Source: Gemmatimonadota bacterium (lineage in GTDB: Bacteria; Latescibacterota; UBA2968; GCA-2709665). From it: a DNA stretch of 64,000 bases. Position numbers and translations under genes: made by a program. The stretch lies in NCBI GenBank assembly GCA_028873695.1, contig JAPPNU010000072.1, positions 40,248 through 104,247 of the forward strand, written 5' to 3'. Of this stretch, positions 41,776 to 49,964 are shown piece by piece; the first letter of the stretch is position 1; every line of letters starts with the position of its first letter. The notes below the pieces were generated by a model. The model was not told the origin of the DNA and did not search any database. It saw only the letters and a program-made list of their open reading frames with translations.

Positions 41776-43635
41776 CTACTCGCACTCCCCGTAGCTGTAG
41801 ACGTGTGAGCCGCTTCCGAAGTAGATGCGTCCGTTCAGCCAGTCCCCGCCGAAGCTGACGGGTACCGGAGGCGCAGCGACCATAGCGAGGCTGTGGTCTG
41901 ACCGGTCCACCCGAACGATTCCCTTGACGAAGAGCATGTAGACGCTGCCCGCCGGCGTGGTCACGAAGACGCGCGGACCCTGCTGTCTGGCTGTCAGCCC
42001 GTAGATTTCCGCGGTGCATTCGCTTCGGAGGACTTCCCTGGAATCGGGATCGAACGCAAAGAAGCGTTCCCCGTCGACAATTCCGTATACCACACCGTCC
42101 GAGCCGGGGCAGAGATCCGTGTACGATTGCACGCCGGGAAAAACAACCTCGCGCCACAGGACCCGCCGGGTCTCCGCGTCCATCAGGTAGAGTTCAGCTT
42201 CTTCCGCCTTCCGCTCGCCGCCCGTGCCGGGATCGGTGGTGGAGCCGCCCAGGAGGTTGCCGTCCGCAAGGGCGACCAGGCTCATGGTGCTGTGATCGGG
42301 GAGGATATCGTTGTGTTCGAGCAGAACGGACGACCCGGTACCCCGGTCCCAGAACAGCAACCCGCCGCCCGTGCGGCCGTAACCCGGCGTGCCCGCCAGA
42401 ATGACGGTCTTCCCGTCGGGATGGGCGAGCAGCGTGTGGGGGCGGTTGATGGCGGGTTTGCATTCGGTCAGGAAACGCGGATTTGAATCCGGGTTGCCCT
42501 TTTCGGTAGGGACCCAGACGCCGGCGGGATCCCACTCCAGCAGAAAGCCGCCCGTGTAGCCGCCGGCGAAAAAGCGGTCCGTCTGCCTGGCAACCGTGTT
42601 CCACTGGCCATGGTTGGGACGGTTGATCCAGCTGTCCGAGTCGGGACTGTATCTGAAGAAGCGCGCGGGAAACGTTGTGCCCCCGCAGATCGTATTGTCG
42701 GGCGCTGCAGCCAGACCCATCACGTGGGCGCCTTCGGTTGTGTAATCGAAGTCGACGTCGCGGACTTCCCCGGAATCCGGACCCTCAACCGACAACGTAC
42801 GCGTTTCCAGATTGCACGCCGCGATGCGTCTGCCGTCCGGGAAGTCCCGGTGGAAGAGGCCCTGGCTGCCGGTGACGAACGGCTTTTCATCGTGTTTCTC
42901 GAGCGTCCCGACGTGTCTGCGCGCGCCTTTGTAGAGTTCGAACCAGCCTCGGGCACCGTCCCCGCTTTGTCCGTAGACCTTCCCGTTGAGGTTCCGGTAT
43001 ACGTGACCGCTCCCCTGGACGCGTTCGTCTTCGGATAATACGGGCTCGGCCGCGCCGGAATCCGGTTCCAGGCAGATGATCTGGCTGGCCGTGCTGCCGA
43101 TGCCGAAGTAGATCCATCCGGCGTCGTCGGCCGCGATCGATCGCGGGTATTGCCGCCAGTTCTGTTCGTAGACGTGGCCATAGTCCCTGAACGCACGTGA
43201 GCCGGGATCGTAGGACACGACACCGCTGTCCGGATGGGTGGCCGCCCAGATGCGGCCGCCGTCGTCTTCGGTCATCGCCATCCCCATCTGCGGCACGGTT
43301 TCGTGGCAGATCGTAAACGCGCGTTCCGCGGGGTCGAAGGCCAGGAAATGGCTGTGAAAATGGGAGCAGAAGAGATTGCCGCTGGAGAGGATGGACGAAA
43401 ACGGGCACGCATTGAAGTCGTTGCCCGGAGGAAATGGGAGGGGGTACTGTTCGCTGGCGCCGGTTTCCGCGTCGATCAGCAAGAGCGCATAACAGCCGCG
43501 ATGGTCGTACAGCCAGAGAAGGACCACGTTCCGGCCCTGCCCGTCCACGGTGGCGACGAGCCCCCGGCTGTTGGCGATGTCGGTCGCAACGCCGTGGTGG
43601 CGAAACCCGTTGCCGAGATCCTTTGAAACATGCAT
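41776..43635 (-). CDS. Large beta-propeller protein, function unknown
   Basis: A 619-aa protein made of repeated propeller strands such as 'GRIWAATHPDSGVVSYDP', 'GWIYFGIGSTASQIICLEP', 'FFAGGYTGGFLLEWDP' and 'GVVYGIVDGERFFAFDPDS'. They look like WD40/PQQ-type blades with 'D-P-x' turns, enough for one or two propellers. No catalytic motif and no signal peptide are seen. AGGAGG eight bases before ATG 43635 sets the start; the longer frame reads back into the dehydrogenase gene. It starts 16 bases after that gene, so they form one unit. It may bind or process the same ligand. Confidence 0.78.
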   Translation of the reverse strand: MHVSKDLGNGFRHHGVATDIANSRGLVATVDGQGRNVVLLWLYDHRGCYALLLIDAETGASEQYPLPFPPGNDFNACPFSSILSSGNLFCSHFHSHFLAFDPAERAFTICHETVPQMGMAMTEDDGGRIWAATHPDSGVVSYDPGSRAFRDYGHVYEQNWRQYPRSIAADDAGWIYFGIGSTASQIICLEPDSGAAEPVLSEDERVQGSGHVYRNLNGKVYGQSGDGARGWFELYKGARRHVGTLEKHDEKPFVTGSQGLFHRDFPDGRRIAACNLETRTLSVEGPDSGEVRDVDFDYTTEGAHVMGLAAAPDNTICGGTTFPARFFRYSPDSDSWINRPNHGQWNTVARQTDRFFAGGYTGGFLLEWDPAGVWVPTEKGNPDSNPRFLTECKPAINRPHTLLAHPDGKTVILAGTPGYGRTGGGLLFWDRGTGSSVLLEHNDILPDHSTMSLVALADGNLLGGSTTDPGTGGERKAEEAELYLMDAETRRVLWREVVFPGVQSYTDLCPGSDGVVYGIVDGERFFAFDPDSREVLRSECTAEIYGLTARQQGPRVFVTTPAGSVYMLFVKGIVRVDRSDHSLAMVAAPPVPVSFGGDWLNGRIYFGSGSHVYSYGECE

Positions 43636-43651
43636 TGGCGGCGCCTCCTCG

Positions 43652-44986
43652 TCATCCGGTGTCCGAAAGCTTTCGTTCCATTTCTTCTCGAAGGCTGAGA
43701 ACGTCGCTGTCTGTGCCGAGTTCCACGTCGGTTCTATGGACCGGCCTGCCGGCGGCAACCCCGCGTTTCAGCCTGAGTTGATGAGCCAGACCGATGGGCA
43801 GGACGTCTTCCCTGACAGCGCTCGCTGCCGGCATAAGTTTCCCATAAACGCGGTACCCGCCCTCCCCGTCGAGGATCTCCCCCTCCGCGAGGTCCCGCTT
43901 GGCGGCGGCAGCCACGTCCGCGACAAACGCACGTGGAGCGCCGGTCGCCTCGCCCTGAATCCCGGCCCGCATCACGCTGGTGGCCAGTTCCATGCCCACA
44001 AGGTGATTGGGGCGGTAAACGGCGGTGTACCGGCCGGAATCGTCCGTGGGCAACCCGTATTCCGTGAAGCAGCGCCGGATATAATCTCCCGAACCTTCGA
44101 TGGTGACGTACACACCCCACCGCAGGTGCCGGTCAACGGCGGCGCCGTCCGGATGCACACAGGATACGACCTCGACTGTTCCACTGTGGGCAAGCTGACC
44201 GCCCTCGTCCCGGGGCCGGCAGACGTCCGGCAGCCGGTCGATGCCGCAGGGCGGGAAATTCAGCCCCTCCGGCTGCGGCTCGAGTCCCGTCGCGTTCGAG
44301 ACCGCGGCCATCTCGATGGCCGATTTCGTACCGTCCAGAAAGGAATTGAACATTCGCGGGTTCATGCCTCCGCGAGCCGCGGTTTCTGCGTCGATTCCAT
44401 AGTGGTCCCAGACGGTATCGGGGGTGGATGTATGGTAGACGGGCCGGTGTTTCGTGCCTTTACCGGCGCAGACGACTTCGAATCCGTTGGTACGGGCCCA
44501 TTCGACAAGCTCGCAGATCAGGGCGGGCTGGTCGCCGTAGGCAAGCGAGTAGACGAGGCCGGCGGATTCCGCCCGTCGCGCCAGTACCGGACCCGCGAGA
44601 ACGTCGGCCTCGACGTTGACCATAACGAGGTGGCGGCCTTCTTCGATGGCTTTCAGAGCGTAGCGGATGCCGGCAAGCGGATTGCCAGTGGCTTCGACCA
44701 GAACGTCCAGGCCCCTGGCGCCGACGAGAGAATCGCCGTCGTCCGTGACATGAGTGCCTCCGGACTTGAGTGCGTTGTCGAAGTCCGTTGCGGCAAATTG
44801 TGGCGGGGGCCACTCAGCACGCGCAAGCGCTTCACGCGCACGATCGATGGAAAGATCGGCCACACCGAGTACATGAAGACCTGGATTCCGGCGGGCCTGG
44901 GCAAGGAACATCGTGCCGAATTTTCCGGCACCGATCAAACCCACGCGTACGGGTTGGTCGAGATCAATATTCGTTTTATTTTTCAA
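43652..44986 (-). CDS. COG4091-type NAD(P) dehydrogenase with C-terminal SAF domain
   Basis: A 444-aa protein. The Rossmann start is 'VRVGLIGAGKFGTMFLAQ', with a homoserine-dehydrogenase-like middle ('VLVEATGNPLAGIRYALKAI', 'VYSLAYGDQPALICELVEWA', 'VCAGKGTKHRP'). From ~350 there is a SAF-like tail ('AKRDLAEGEILDGEGGYRVYG'). This is the 'predicted homoserine dehydrogenase' family (COG4091), likely acting on a sugar acid or similar substrate. It is cytoplasmic and shares a divergent promoter with the gene at 45047. Confidence 0.87.
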   Translation of the reverse strand: MKNKTNIDLDQPVRVGLIGAGKFGTMFLAQARRNPGLHVLGVADLSIDRAREALARAEWPPPQFAATDFDNALKSGGTHVTDDGDSLVGARGLDVLVEATGNPLAGIRYALKAIEEGRHLVMVNVEADVLAGPVLARRAESAGLVYSLAYGDQPALICELVEWARTNGFEVVCAGKGTKHRPVYHTSTPDTVWDHYGIDAETAARGGMNPRMFNSFLDGTKSAIEMAAVSNATGLEPQPEGLNFPPCGIDRLPDVCRPRDEGGQLAHSGTVEVVSCVHPDGAAVDRHLRWGVYVTIEGSGDYIRRCFTEYGLPTDDSGRYTAVYRPNHLVGMELATSVMRAGIQGEATGAPRAFVADVAAAAKRDLAEGEILDGEGGYRVYGKLMPAASAVREDVLPIGLAHQLRLKRGVAAGRPVHRTDVELGTDSDVLSLREEMERKLSDTG

Positions 44987-45014
44987 TTGATGTTCTTTCG
45001 TTGGGTTGTATTAT
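44986..45014. promoter_or_regulatory. Overlapping divergent promoters
   Basis: Plus: TTGATG (44986-44991), 16 bases, TATTAT (45008-45013). Minus: TATAAT at 45014-45009 with a weak -35 (TTGGTC) 19 bases away. The two -10 elements share five bases, so the divergent genes at 44986(-) and 45047(+) probably compete for polymerase. Confidence 0.5.
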
Positions 45015-45046
45015 AGCTGCGTCTTGTTATCGAGGACCAACCCAGA

Positions 45047-46300
45047 ATGGCGCCAGACTCAATATCAGAATCGGCAGAGACGCCACCGAAGAGCGACCGG
45101 CCGGTCGCCCTGACCGCGGTCAACACCGCCCTCGGCCTGGCGCTGTCCGCCATCTTTCTGACCGCGGCACTCTCGGGCGCCGACGACCTGTCCGGCGCCG
45201 GTGTCCCTGCCCCGACTGCAACCGCCACATCCTCAGCGGGTGCGGATCTCGCCGATCCCGTCCCCGAAGGAGACCGGACGATGCCTCTACTCGTCGACGC
45301 CCACCCCACGCAACCGAACCTTTCGACGCTCATCTCCGTCCTCCATCCCATGTTGCAGAGCGCCGGACAGACGGAGTGGTCCACCGATCGTCTGCGCGGC
45401 GTCACCGGACACGCCTTCGCCTTCGAGATGCGAAAGGGCGGCGGGGAAGTCTGGCACGACGCTAACCTCGATTGGTGGCTCTGGTTCTATCTCTACCCGC
45501 AGATCGCGCAGTTCCGTGTCTTCAACACTACGAAGGCGGACCTCGATGTCGACCTTCCCGCCCTCAAGGCGGAAGCGAGGGATGCCGTCCGGGCGAGCCT
45601 GCAGAAGGGAATCCCCGCCCTGGCGTGGCAGGCGATGAGCCCGGAGCAGAAGGCGAGCGGTTTCGGGGCGGGCAGCTGGGGTATGCTCGCCGGCTACGAC
45701 GACACCGACGAGACGTACACCGTGCGGCACAAATGGCGAACCCGGGAAGGGTCCGATTTCTCCGTTCGCTATGATGCCATCGGCCACGCCAGGATGTTCA
45801 GCGTGATGGCTTACGACGGCCCGTCCGAAATCGACGAGAGGACAACCCACCGCGCCGCGCTGCGGAATGCCGTGGCTTTCGCGAACGGAACCCGGTATGA
45901 CCCGTCAGAAGCCGCGTACGACGTCGACGCTCGCGGATTCGCCGCCTACGAGCTTTGGCATGAGGCCCTCGAGTCGGAGGATGTCTCTCCCTTCCATTCC
46001 CATTTCCACGCCCGGATCCTCAGGGCGAGCCGGCAAGGCGCCGCGGGATATCTTCGGGAGCTCGTTGACGTGTTCCCGGAAGCCGGTGGTGAGCTGAACG
46101 CCGCGGCTGCCCGGTATGAACGTGAACTGGAGGCGCTGGAGGCGCTTTACGAGATATGCCATACCGCGAAGCATGAAGACAATTTCCCGGCGAACGCCCG
46201 GGCCAGGGCGCGCGCGCTCATCGCTGAGGCGCTGGAGGCCGACCGGAAGGCGGTGGCACATATCGAGGCGGCACTGTCCATCCTGGATACATCGGAGTAA
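45047..46300 (+). CDS. N-terminally anchored protein with a C39/BtrH-like papain-fold core
   Basis: A 417-aa protein. It has a hydrophobic segment at ~22-43 ('VNTALGLALSAIFLTAALSG') and an Ala/Thr/Pro-rich linker. The core has strands like 'GIPALAWQAMSP' and 'GSWGMLAGYDDTDETYTVRH', which resemble the 'G-x-P-V-I ... W-G-x-I-x-G-Y-D' pattern of peptidase-C39-like and BtrH-N proteins. No obvious catalytic Cys precedes this, so it may be non-peptidase. The last ~100 residues are helical. An internal ATG at 45281 would drop the anchor. Function is not established. Confidence 0.6.
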   Translation: MAPDSISESAETPPKSDRPVALTAVNTALGLALSAIFLTAALSGADDLSGAGVPAPTATATSSAGADLADPVPEGDRTMPLLVDAHPTQPNLSTLISVLHPMLQSAGQTEWSTDRLRGVTGHAFAFEMRKGGGEVWHDANLDWWLWFYLYPQIAQFRVFNTTKADLDVDLPALKAEARDAVRASLQKGIPALAWQAMSPEQKASGFGAGSWGMLAGYDDTDETYTVRHKWRTREGSDFSVRYDAIGHARMFSVMAYDGPSEIDERTTHRAALRNAVAFANGTRYDPSEAAYDVDARGFAAYELWHEALESEDVSPFHSHFHARILRASRQGAAGYLRELVDVFPEAGGELNAAAARYERELEALEALYEICHTAKHEDNFPANARARARALIAEALEADRKAVAHIEAALSILDTSE

Positions 46301-46426
46301 ACGACGGGACAGGCAGCTTTCAACCGCCTGAGGCGCCCGGCCGGTCGCCCCTGCTTCTAATGTACCACTTTCCTCGCCCGCTCAGGCGCGTTCCACGCCA
46401 ATCAGCCTGAAAAATCCACAGCGCCT

Positions 46427-47188
46427 CTATCCGCCACTCTCGAAGCAAACACCTACGTCGTCCAGAAACTGATCCGGCTCTACCTTGCGATACCGTTCCA
46501 CGCTACTATGGCCTGTTTCTGATGCTGCTTCATCGTCCGTCATCGGCAGGTTCTCCGCCGACAGACCCTCGAGTTGGGACAGTCGCCATACGCTCTGGTC
46601 GGCGACCTTTTTCACATTCGAATTGCTGCGAATCTCGATATTTGGCTCGTCGGTTCTGTAATAGAAGACCGCTTTGAGGCGAGTCCGCATGATCTTGAGC
46701 GCGTATTCGGGCAGCCGGTCTTCACCGTCACCGGGGACAAACGACTCCGGCCAGAACAGGCGGTTGATATGGAGGTCGAACGCATTCTTCAGCGCGCCAT
46801 ACACGCTGCCGTCGGACGAAATCCACTGGGAGTCCGGCCACACGTCCAGGTTACCCCACGGCCACCCCAGGCGGTCCCTGTCCAGGCGAAGGCGTCCGCT
46901 TCCGGAATTGACCCCGCCTGCCGAAATGTCCAGAATGGCAAAGTGCTGGGGATAGATGAAGAAGTCGTCCGTCCGGGCGCGCCAGGCGTCGTAAAAGGCC
47001 GTGGTCAGGGCCAGAATCGCATGCGAGGCGTGGAGGATGCCGTCCTCCAGAAAAGGGGAGACGACGCCCGTGCGGTCCGACTCATGGTAATCGGGACAGA
47101 AGGATTCGAAGGGCACGCGCCCAAACCCGTTCCCACCCCGTTGCCAATATTCGAAATCCCCGGCGGAAAGGACCTGACTGGTATGCAT
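46427..47188 (-). CDS. Conserved hypothetical protein
   Basis: About 253 aa from ATG 47188; an in-frame start at 47212 is possible. The sequence is soluble, acidic and rich in aromatics: 'FEYWQRGGNGFGRVPFESFC', 'FFIYPQHFAILD', 'LGWPWGNLDVWPDSQWI', 'INRLFWPESFVP'. It has the look of a compact alpha/beta protein, but I recognise no motif. It is convergent with the gene at 45047 and lies upstream of the M50 peptidase on the same strand. Confidence 0.65.
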   Translation of the reverse strand: MHTSQVLSAGDFEYWQRGGNGFGRVPFESFCPDYHESDRTGVVSPFLEDGILHASHAILALTTAFYDAWRARTDDFFIYPQHFAILDISAGGVNSGSGRLRLDRDRLGWPWGNLDVWPDSQWISSDGSVYGALKNAFDLHINRLFWPESFVPGDGEDRLPEYALKIMRTRLKAVFYYRTDEPNIEIRSNSNVKKVADQSVWRLSQLEGLSAENLPMTDDEAASETGHSSVERYRKVEPDQFLDDVGVCFESGG

Positions 47189-47273
47189 GTCGGGCAACCT
47201 CGCGTATCGCAATGAACAGGAATCGAATGCCGGCGAGTCTCTCCCGCCCGCCGCGGGTCAGGGAGACCTCAGC

Positions 47274-47990
47274 TCAACCCTCGCCGGCGGAAGCCGCGTC
47301 ACCCTGCGGGACGTCGCGCGCTTCCCGCATCCGGCCCCTCCGCACGACCGACTTCATGGATCGATACATCGCGTAGATGGAGATCAGCGCCCAGACCAGG
47401 GCGATCGGATAGGCCAGGACCGGCGCATCCCAGTGCCGTGCCAGGATGCCGGCATCGGTGCGCTCGGCATATTGCCAGAGATCGGTGCGGAAGTCGTAGA
47501 GGGAATAGAGGCAGAGCATCACGCCGACCCACGTGGCCACCCAGCGCGCAACCCTGGGAAGCAGAACGGCCGAGACCAGAAGAACAAAGCCGCTCGCCAG
47601 CCCAAACAGGAAATCGACCCCGCCGAACGGGGTGTAACGTACTGCCATCCCTATCGTGAGCCCGCCGACCCCGGCAAGCAGAATCCGTTGCAGCAGAGGC
47701 CAGGAACTGACGTAGATGAAAAAGGCGCCCAGAAACGCGGAGCCCACGTAACCGGCAGACGCGATGATCGGAAATATCCCGCCCCGGCTCCGCGCGTGGC
47801 CGGATTCGTCCCAGTTGATCCGGACTCCAAGGACTTCGCCGCCAGTAACCAGGGTGGCCGCCACGTGGCCCATTTCGTGAATGAGTACCATGAAGACCCG
47901 GAACGGTTTGACGTAGGGCGTGTCCCAGAACGCCAGGGCGACGATGGCGCAAACGATCGCGGGCCAGAATTGTTTGAGGGTATTCAGCAT
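47274..47990 (-). CDS. M50-type membrane zinc metallopeptidase
   Basis: A 238-aa integral membrane protein. The HExxH motif is 'VLIHEMGHVAATLVTGGEV' (His38, Glu39, His42) inside a hydrophobic helix. A second motif near 'PFGGVDFLFGLASG' would supply the third ligand (Asp). About six helices are seen. It belongs to the M50B-like group (as in DUF/peptidase_M50B), smaller than RseP and without a PDZ domain. It probably cleaves a membrane protein. It starts six bases after the IMP cyclohydrolase-like gene, so they form an operon. Confidence 0.85.
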   Translation of the reverse strand: MLNTLKQFWPAIVCAIVALAFWDTPYVKPFRVFMVLIHEMGHVAATLVTGGEVLGVRINWDESGHARSRGGIFPIIASAGYVGSAFLGAFFIYVSSWPLLQRILLAGVGGLTIGMAVRYTPFGGVDFLFGLASGFVLLVSAVLLPRVARWVATWVGVMLCLYSLYDFRTDLWQYAERTDAGILARHWDAPVLAYPIALVWALISIYAMYRSMKSVVRRGRMREARDVPQGDAASAGEG

Positions 47991-47995
47991 TTCCG

Positions 47996-48715
47996 CTATC
48001 GATACTTGTTGACAATTCGCAGGTCCGAGTTTCCGGACGCCGCGTCGATGAACTTCACGAGCAGGGATACCCTGTTGGCTTCGTCGAGCAGTTCCCAGAA
48101 AGAGTCCCGGTTCGCATCGATATCGTCATGCAGTTCGAGGGCATACGGTTCGCCGGTAAACGCGGGCGGGGGATCACCGTCGTCCCTGTACGTCGTGATG
48201 CAGTGGCCGATCCCGGGAATCGCCGTCTCGTAGCTGAAGTATTGCCTGGAGGCGGACCCGCTGCTTCCGGCGATGGCTTTGAGAATGGCGATCCGGTAGG
48301 CGGCGCCGGTGTCGTCGAAGTCCACGATGCCGGCGATGCGCGGCGTGAAGATGGGAGGATCGGGTTCGAATGTCCGCGTGTTCAGGGCGGATTCGAAGGA
48401 GCCGCCGTCCTGGATCGCATCGAAAATGGTGTCCGTATGATCGCCGTTGGAAACGATGTGACGGGCCTTCAGAACTCTTATCGGGGTATAGACGACCAGG
48501 TTCGGGTTTTCCAGCGCGGATTCGTCGAAGGCCCGGGTCCTGACCGTCTCGTTCTCGGCGACGAAGACGCGGTTCCGGCTCCCCGCGCTCCTGCCCATGA
48601 TCCAGTAGACCTGGACGAAGTGCCTGGCGTCGGGCGTCCGGCCGATGATGATGCCCCGTCCCGGATATCGTGAGTTCCTCAGCGCGTCCAGGCTGGTTTC
48701 AACGGTCTTTCCCAC
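47996..48715 (-). CDS. IMP cyclohydrolase-like protein
   Basis: About 239 aa from GTG 48715, with GGAGGAG upstream; a longer in-frame reading overlaps the next gene. 'NSRYPGRGIIIGRTPDARHF' and 'VYWIMGRSAGSRNRVFV' match the archaeal-type (PurO-like) IMP cyclohydrolase family, which closes the purine ring from FAICAR to IMP. 'PGIGHCITTYRDDGDP' and 'TPRIAGIVDF' are also family-like. In bacteria the usual enzyme is PurH, so this stand-alone copy may act in another pathway. Cytoplasmic. Confidence 0.82.
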   Translation of the reverse strand: MGKTVETSLDALRNSRYPGRGIIIGRTPDARHFVQVYWIMGRSAGSRNRVFVAENETVRTRAFDESALENPNLVVYTPIRVLKARHIVSNGDHTDTIFDAIQDGGSFESALNTRTFEPDPPIFTPRIAGIVDFDDTGAAYRIAILKAIAGSSGSASRQYFSYETAIPGIGHCITTYRDDGDPPPAFTGEPYALELHDDIDANRDSFWELLDEANRVSLLVKFIDAASGNSDLRIVNKYR

Positions 48716-48746
48716 TTCGCGGTTCTCCTCCGACGTCCGATGAGGC

Positions 48747-49616
48747 TTATTCGACCAACGCGTCGTAGACGACTCTTGAAAGAGCCGCAAGGCTGAGATC
48801 GAAGGCCATCCGGTCCCGGGACGTCACGTGTTTGGCCATGATCGCGATCGTATACGGTCCGGTCGGCGAATACACGATGCCCGCGTCGGCGCGAACGCCC
48901 AGATAGAAGCCCGTCTTGTGCGCAACCGTGGTGCCGACGGGCAGTGCGTACGGAATCACGGTCCTCAGCTGCTGACGCTTCAGGATATCCAGCGCCCCCT
49001 CCGTAGACGCGGGCGAGAGAATTTCGCCCGAATACAGAAGCTCGAGGAGTCTGCACATGTCGCCTGGAGACGAAACGTCGGACCGCTCCGGATCGTAACC
49101 CGCCGCGTCGCGTACGTATGCCTCGTTGAACAGCCGTTCGGCGCAGAGGTCGTACGTATCGCCGGCATTCTCAGGATCCAGGCCGACGACGCTGAAGAGC
49201 AGTTGCCTGACCGTCATGGGGATTCGGGTCTTATGCAATCCGAGGTCCCGCGTCGTGTTGTTGAGATTGTCGCCGCCGACCAGATCGTAGAGGATATCCG
49301 TCGCGGTGTTGTCGCTGATGATGATCATCAGCATGGCCAGATCGTGCAGAGAGGGGTTGATACCCGCTGTCATTTCCTTGAGGATGCCCGATTCGGGCAC
49401 GCGAAGCTCGTCGGTGAGTTCGACGCGCCGGTCCAGGTCGACTATGCCGCGGTCCACCTGCCGGTAGAGTTCCACGAGTACGGGGACCTTCAGCGTGCTG
49501 GCGGTGAAGAACACGTCGTCCGCATTGTGTTGAATCTCGCGGCCGGTTTCCAGGTGCCGGGCCGATACGCCAACGGTCGCTTCGATTCGGGATATTGCTG
49601 TTTCGATATATGTCAT
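48747..49616 (-). CDS. Class A beta-lactamase-fold serine hydrolase lacking a signal peptide
   Basis: A 289-aa protein. All three active-site elements are there: 'TASTLKVP' (Ser40, Lys43), 'IIISDNTATDIL' (Ser101-Asp-Asn103) and 'AHKTGFYLG' (Lys234-Thr-Gly236). No clear omega-loop E-x-x-L-N Glu is visible, and no signal peptide or lipobox precedes the domain. True periplasmic beta-lactamases need export, so this is more likely a cytoplasmic amidase or D-peptide hydrolase. It starts the block that continues with the IMP cyclohydrolase-like and M50 genes. Confidence 0.87.
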   Translation of the reverse strand: MTYIETAISRIEATVGVSARHLETGREIQHNADDVFFTASTLKVPVLVELYRQVDRGIVDLDRRVELTDELRVPESGILKEMTAGINPSLHDLAMLMIIISDNTATDILYDLVGGDNLNNTTRDLGLHKTRIPMTVRQLLFSVVGLDPENAGDTYDLCAERLFNEAYVRDAAGYDPERSDVSSPGDMCRLLELLYSGEILSPASTEGALDILKRQQLRTVIPYALPVGTTVAHKTGFYLGVRADAGIVYSPTGPYTIAIMAKHVTSRDRMAFDLSLAALSRVVYDALVE

Positions 49617-49964
49617 CTTGGGTTACCTGTATTATCCAAAGGCCGCGAAATACCATTTCGCTTTACGGTCTGACCTTTTCTTATTGCTTGCATTCCATAA
49701 GGGCCGACCATCGAACGCGAGGCCGATCGCAAACCACGCATACAAAACATAAATCCTCGAATCAATCTCGCGCTGATACGCGCTGTCGTTGCATTCGTAG
49801 GGGCGACCCTTGTGATCGCCCACGTAATAGCGCTGACATCGCTGGCAGATTTCGCGTGTCCCTATCGCGAGCCGGTTTTGGCTGATCGCTGACGGCTGGG
49901 TCAGGTGGTGGCCCTCCTCCCCCTTTCTTCCTTCTTCCTTTTTCCTTCTTCCTTCTCACCGCTT
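49617..49964. repeat. 348-bp gap: degenerate copy of the 14-kb hairpin repeat plus a pyrimidine tract
   Basis: From ~49752, 'ATCCTCGAATC', 'GTCGTTG', 'ATTCGTAGGGGCG' and 'ACCCTTGTGATCGCCC' (to 49821) align with the loop and right arm of the repeat at 14245-14348. At 49914-49956 a nearly pure C/T tract follows (tandem CTTCTTCCTT-like units). No gene is seen. Confidence 0.7.

Noticed and set aside
43550..45016. 488-codon plus-strand open frame
   Set aside because: Antisense to the COG4091 dehydrogenase, whose motifs are unmistakable.
48747..49616. Antibiotic-resistance beta-lactamase
   Set aside because: No signal peptide and no clear omega-loop Glu; the fold alone does not support a resistance call.
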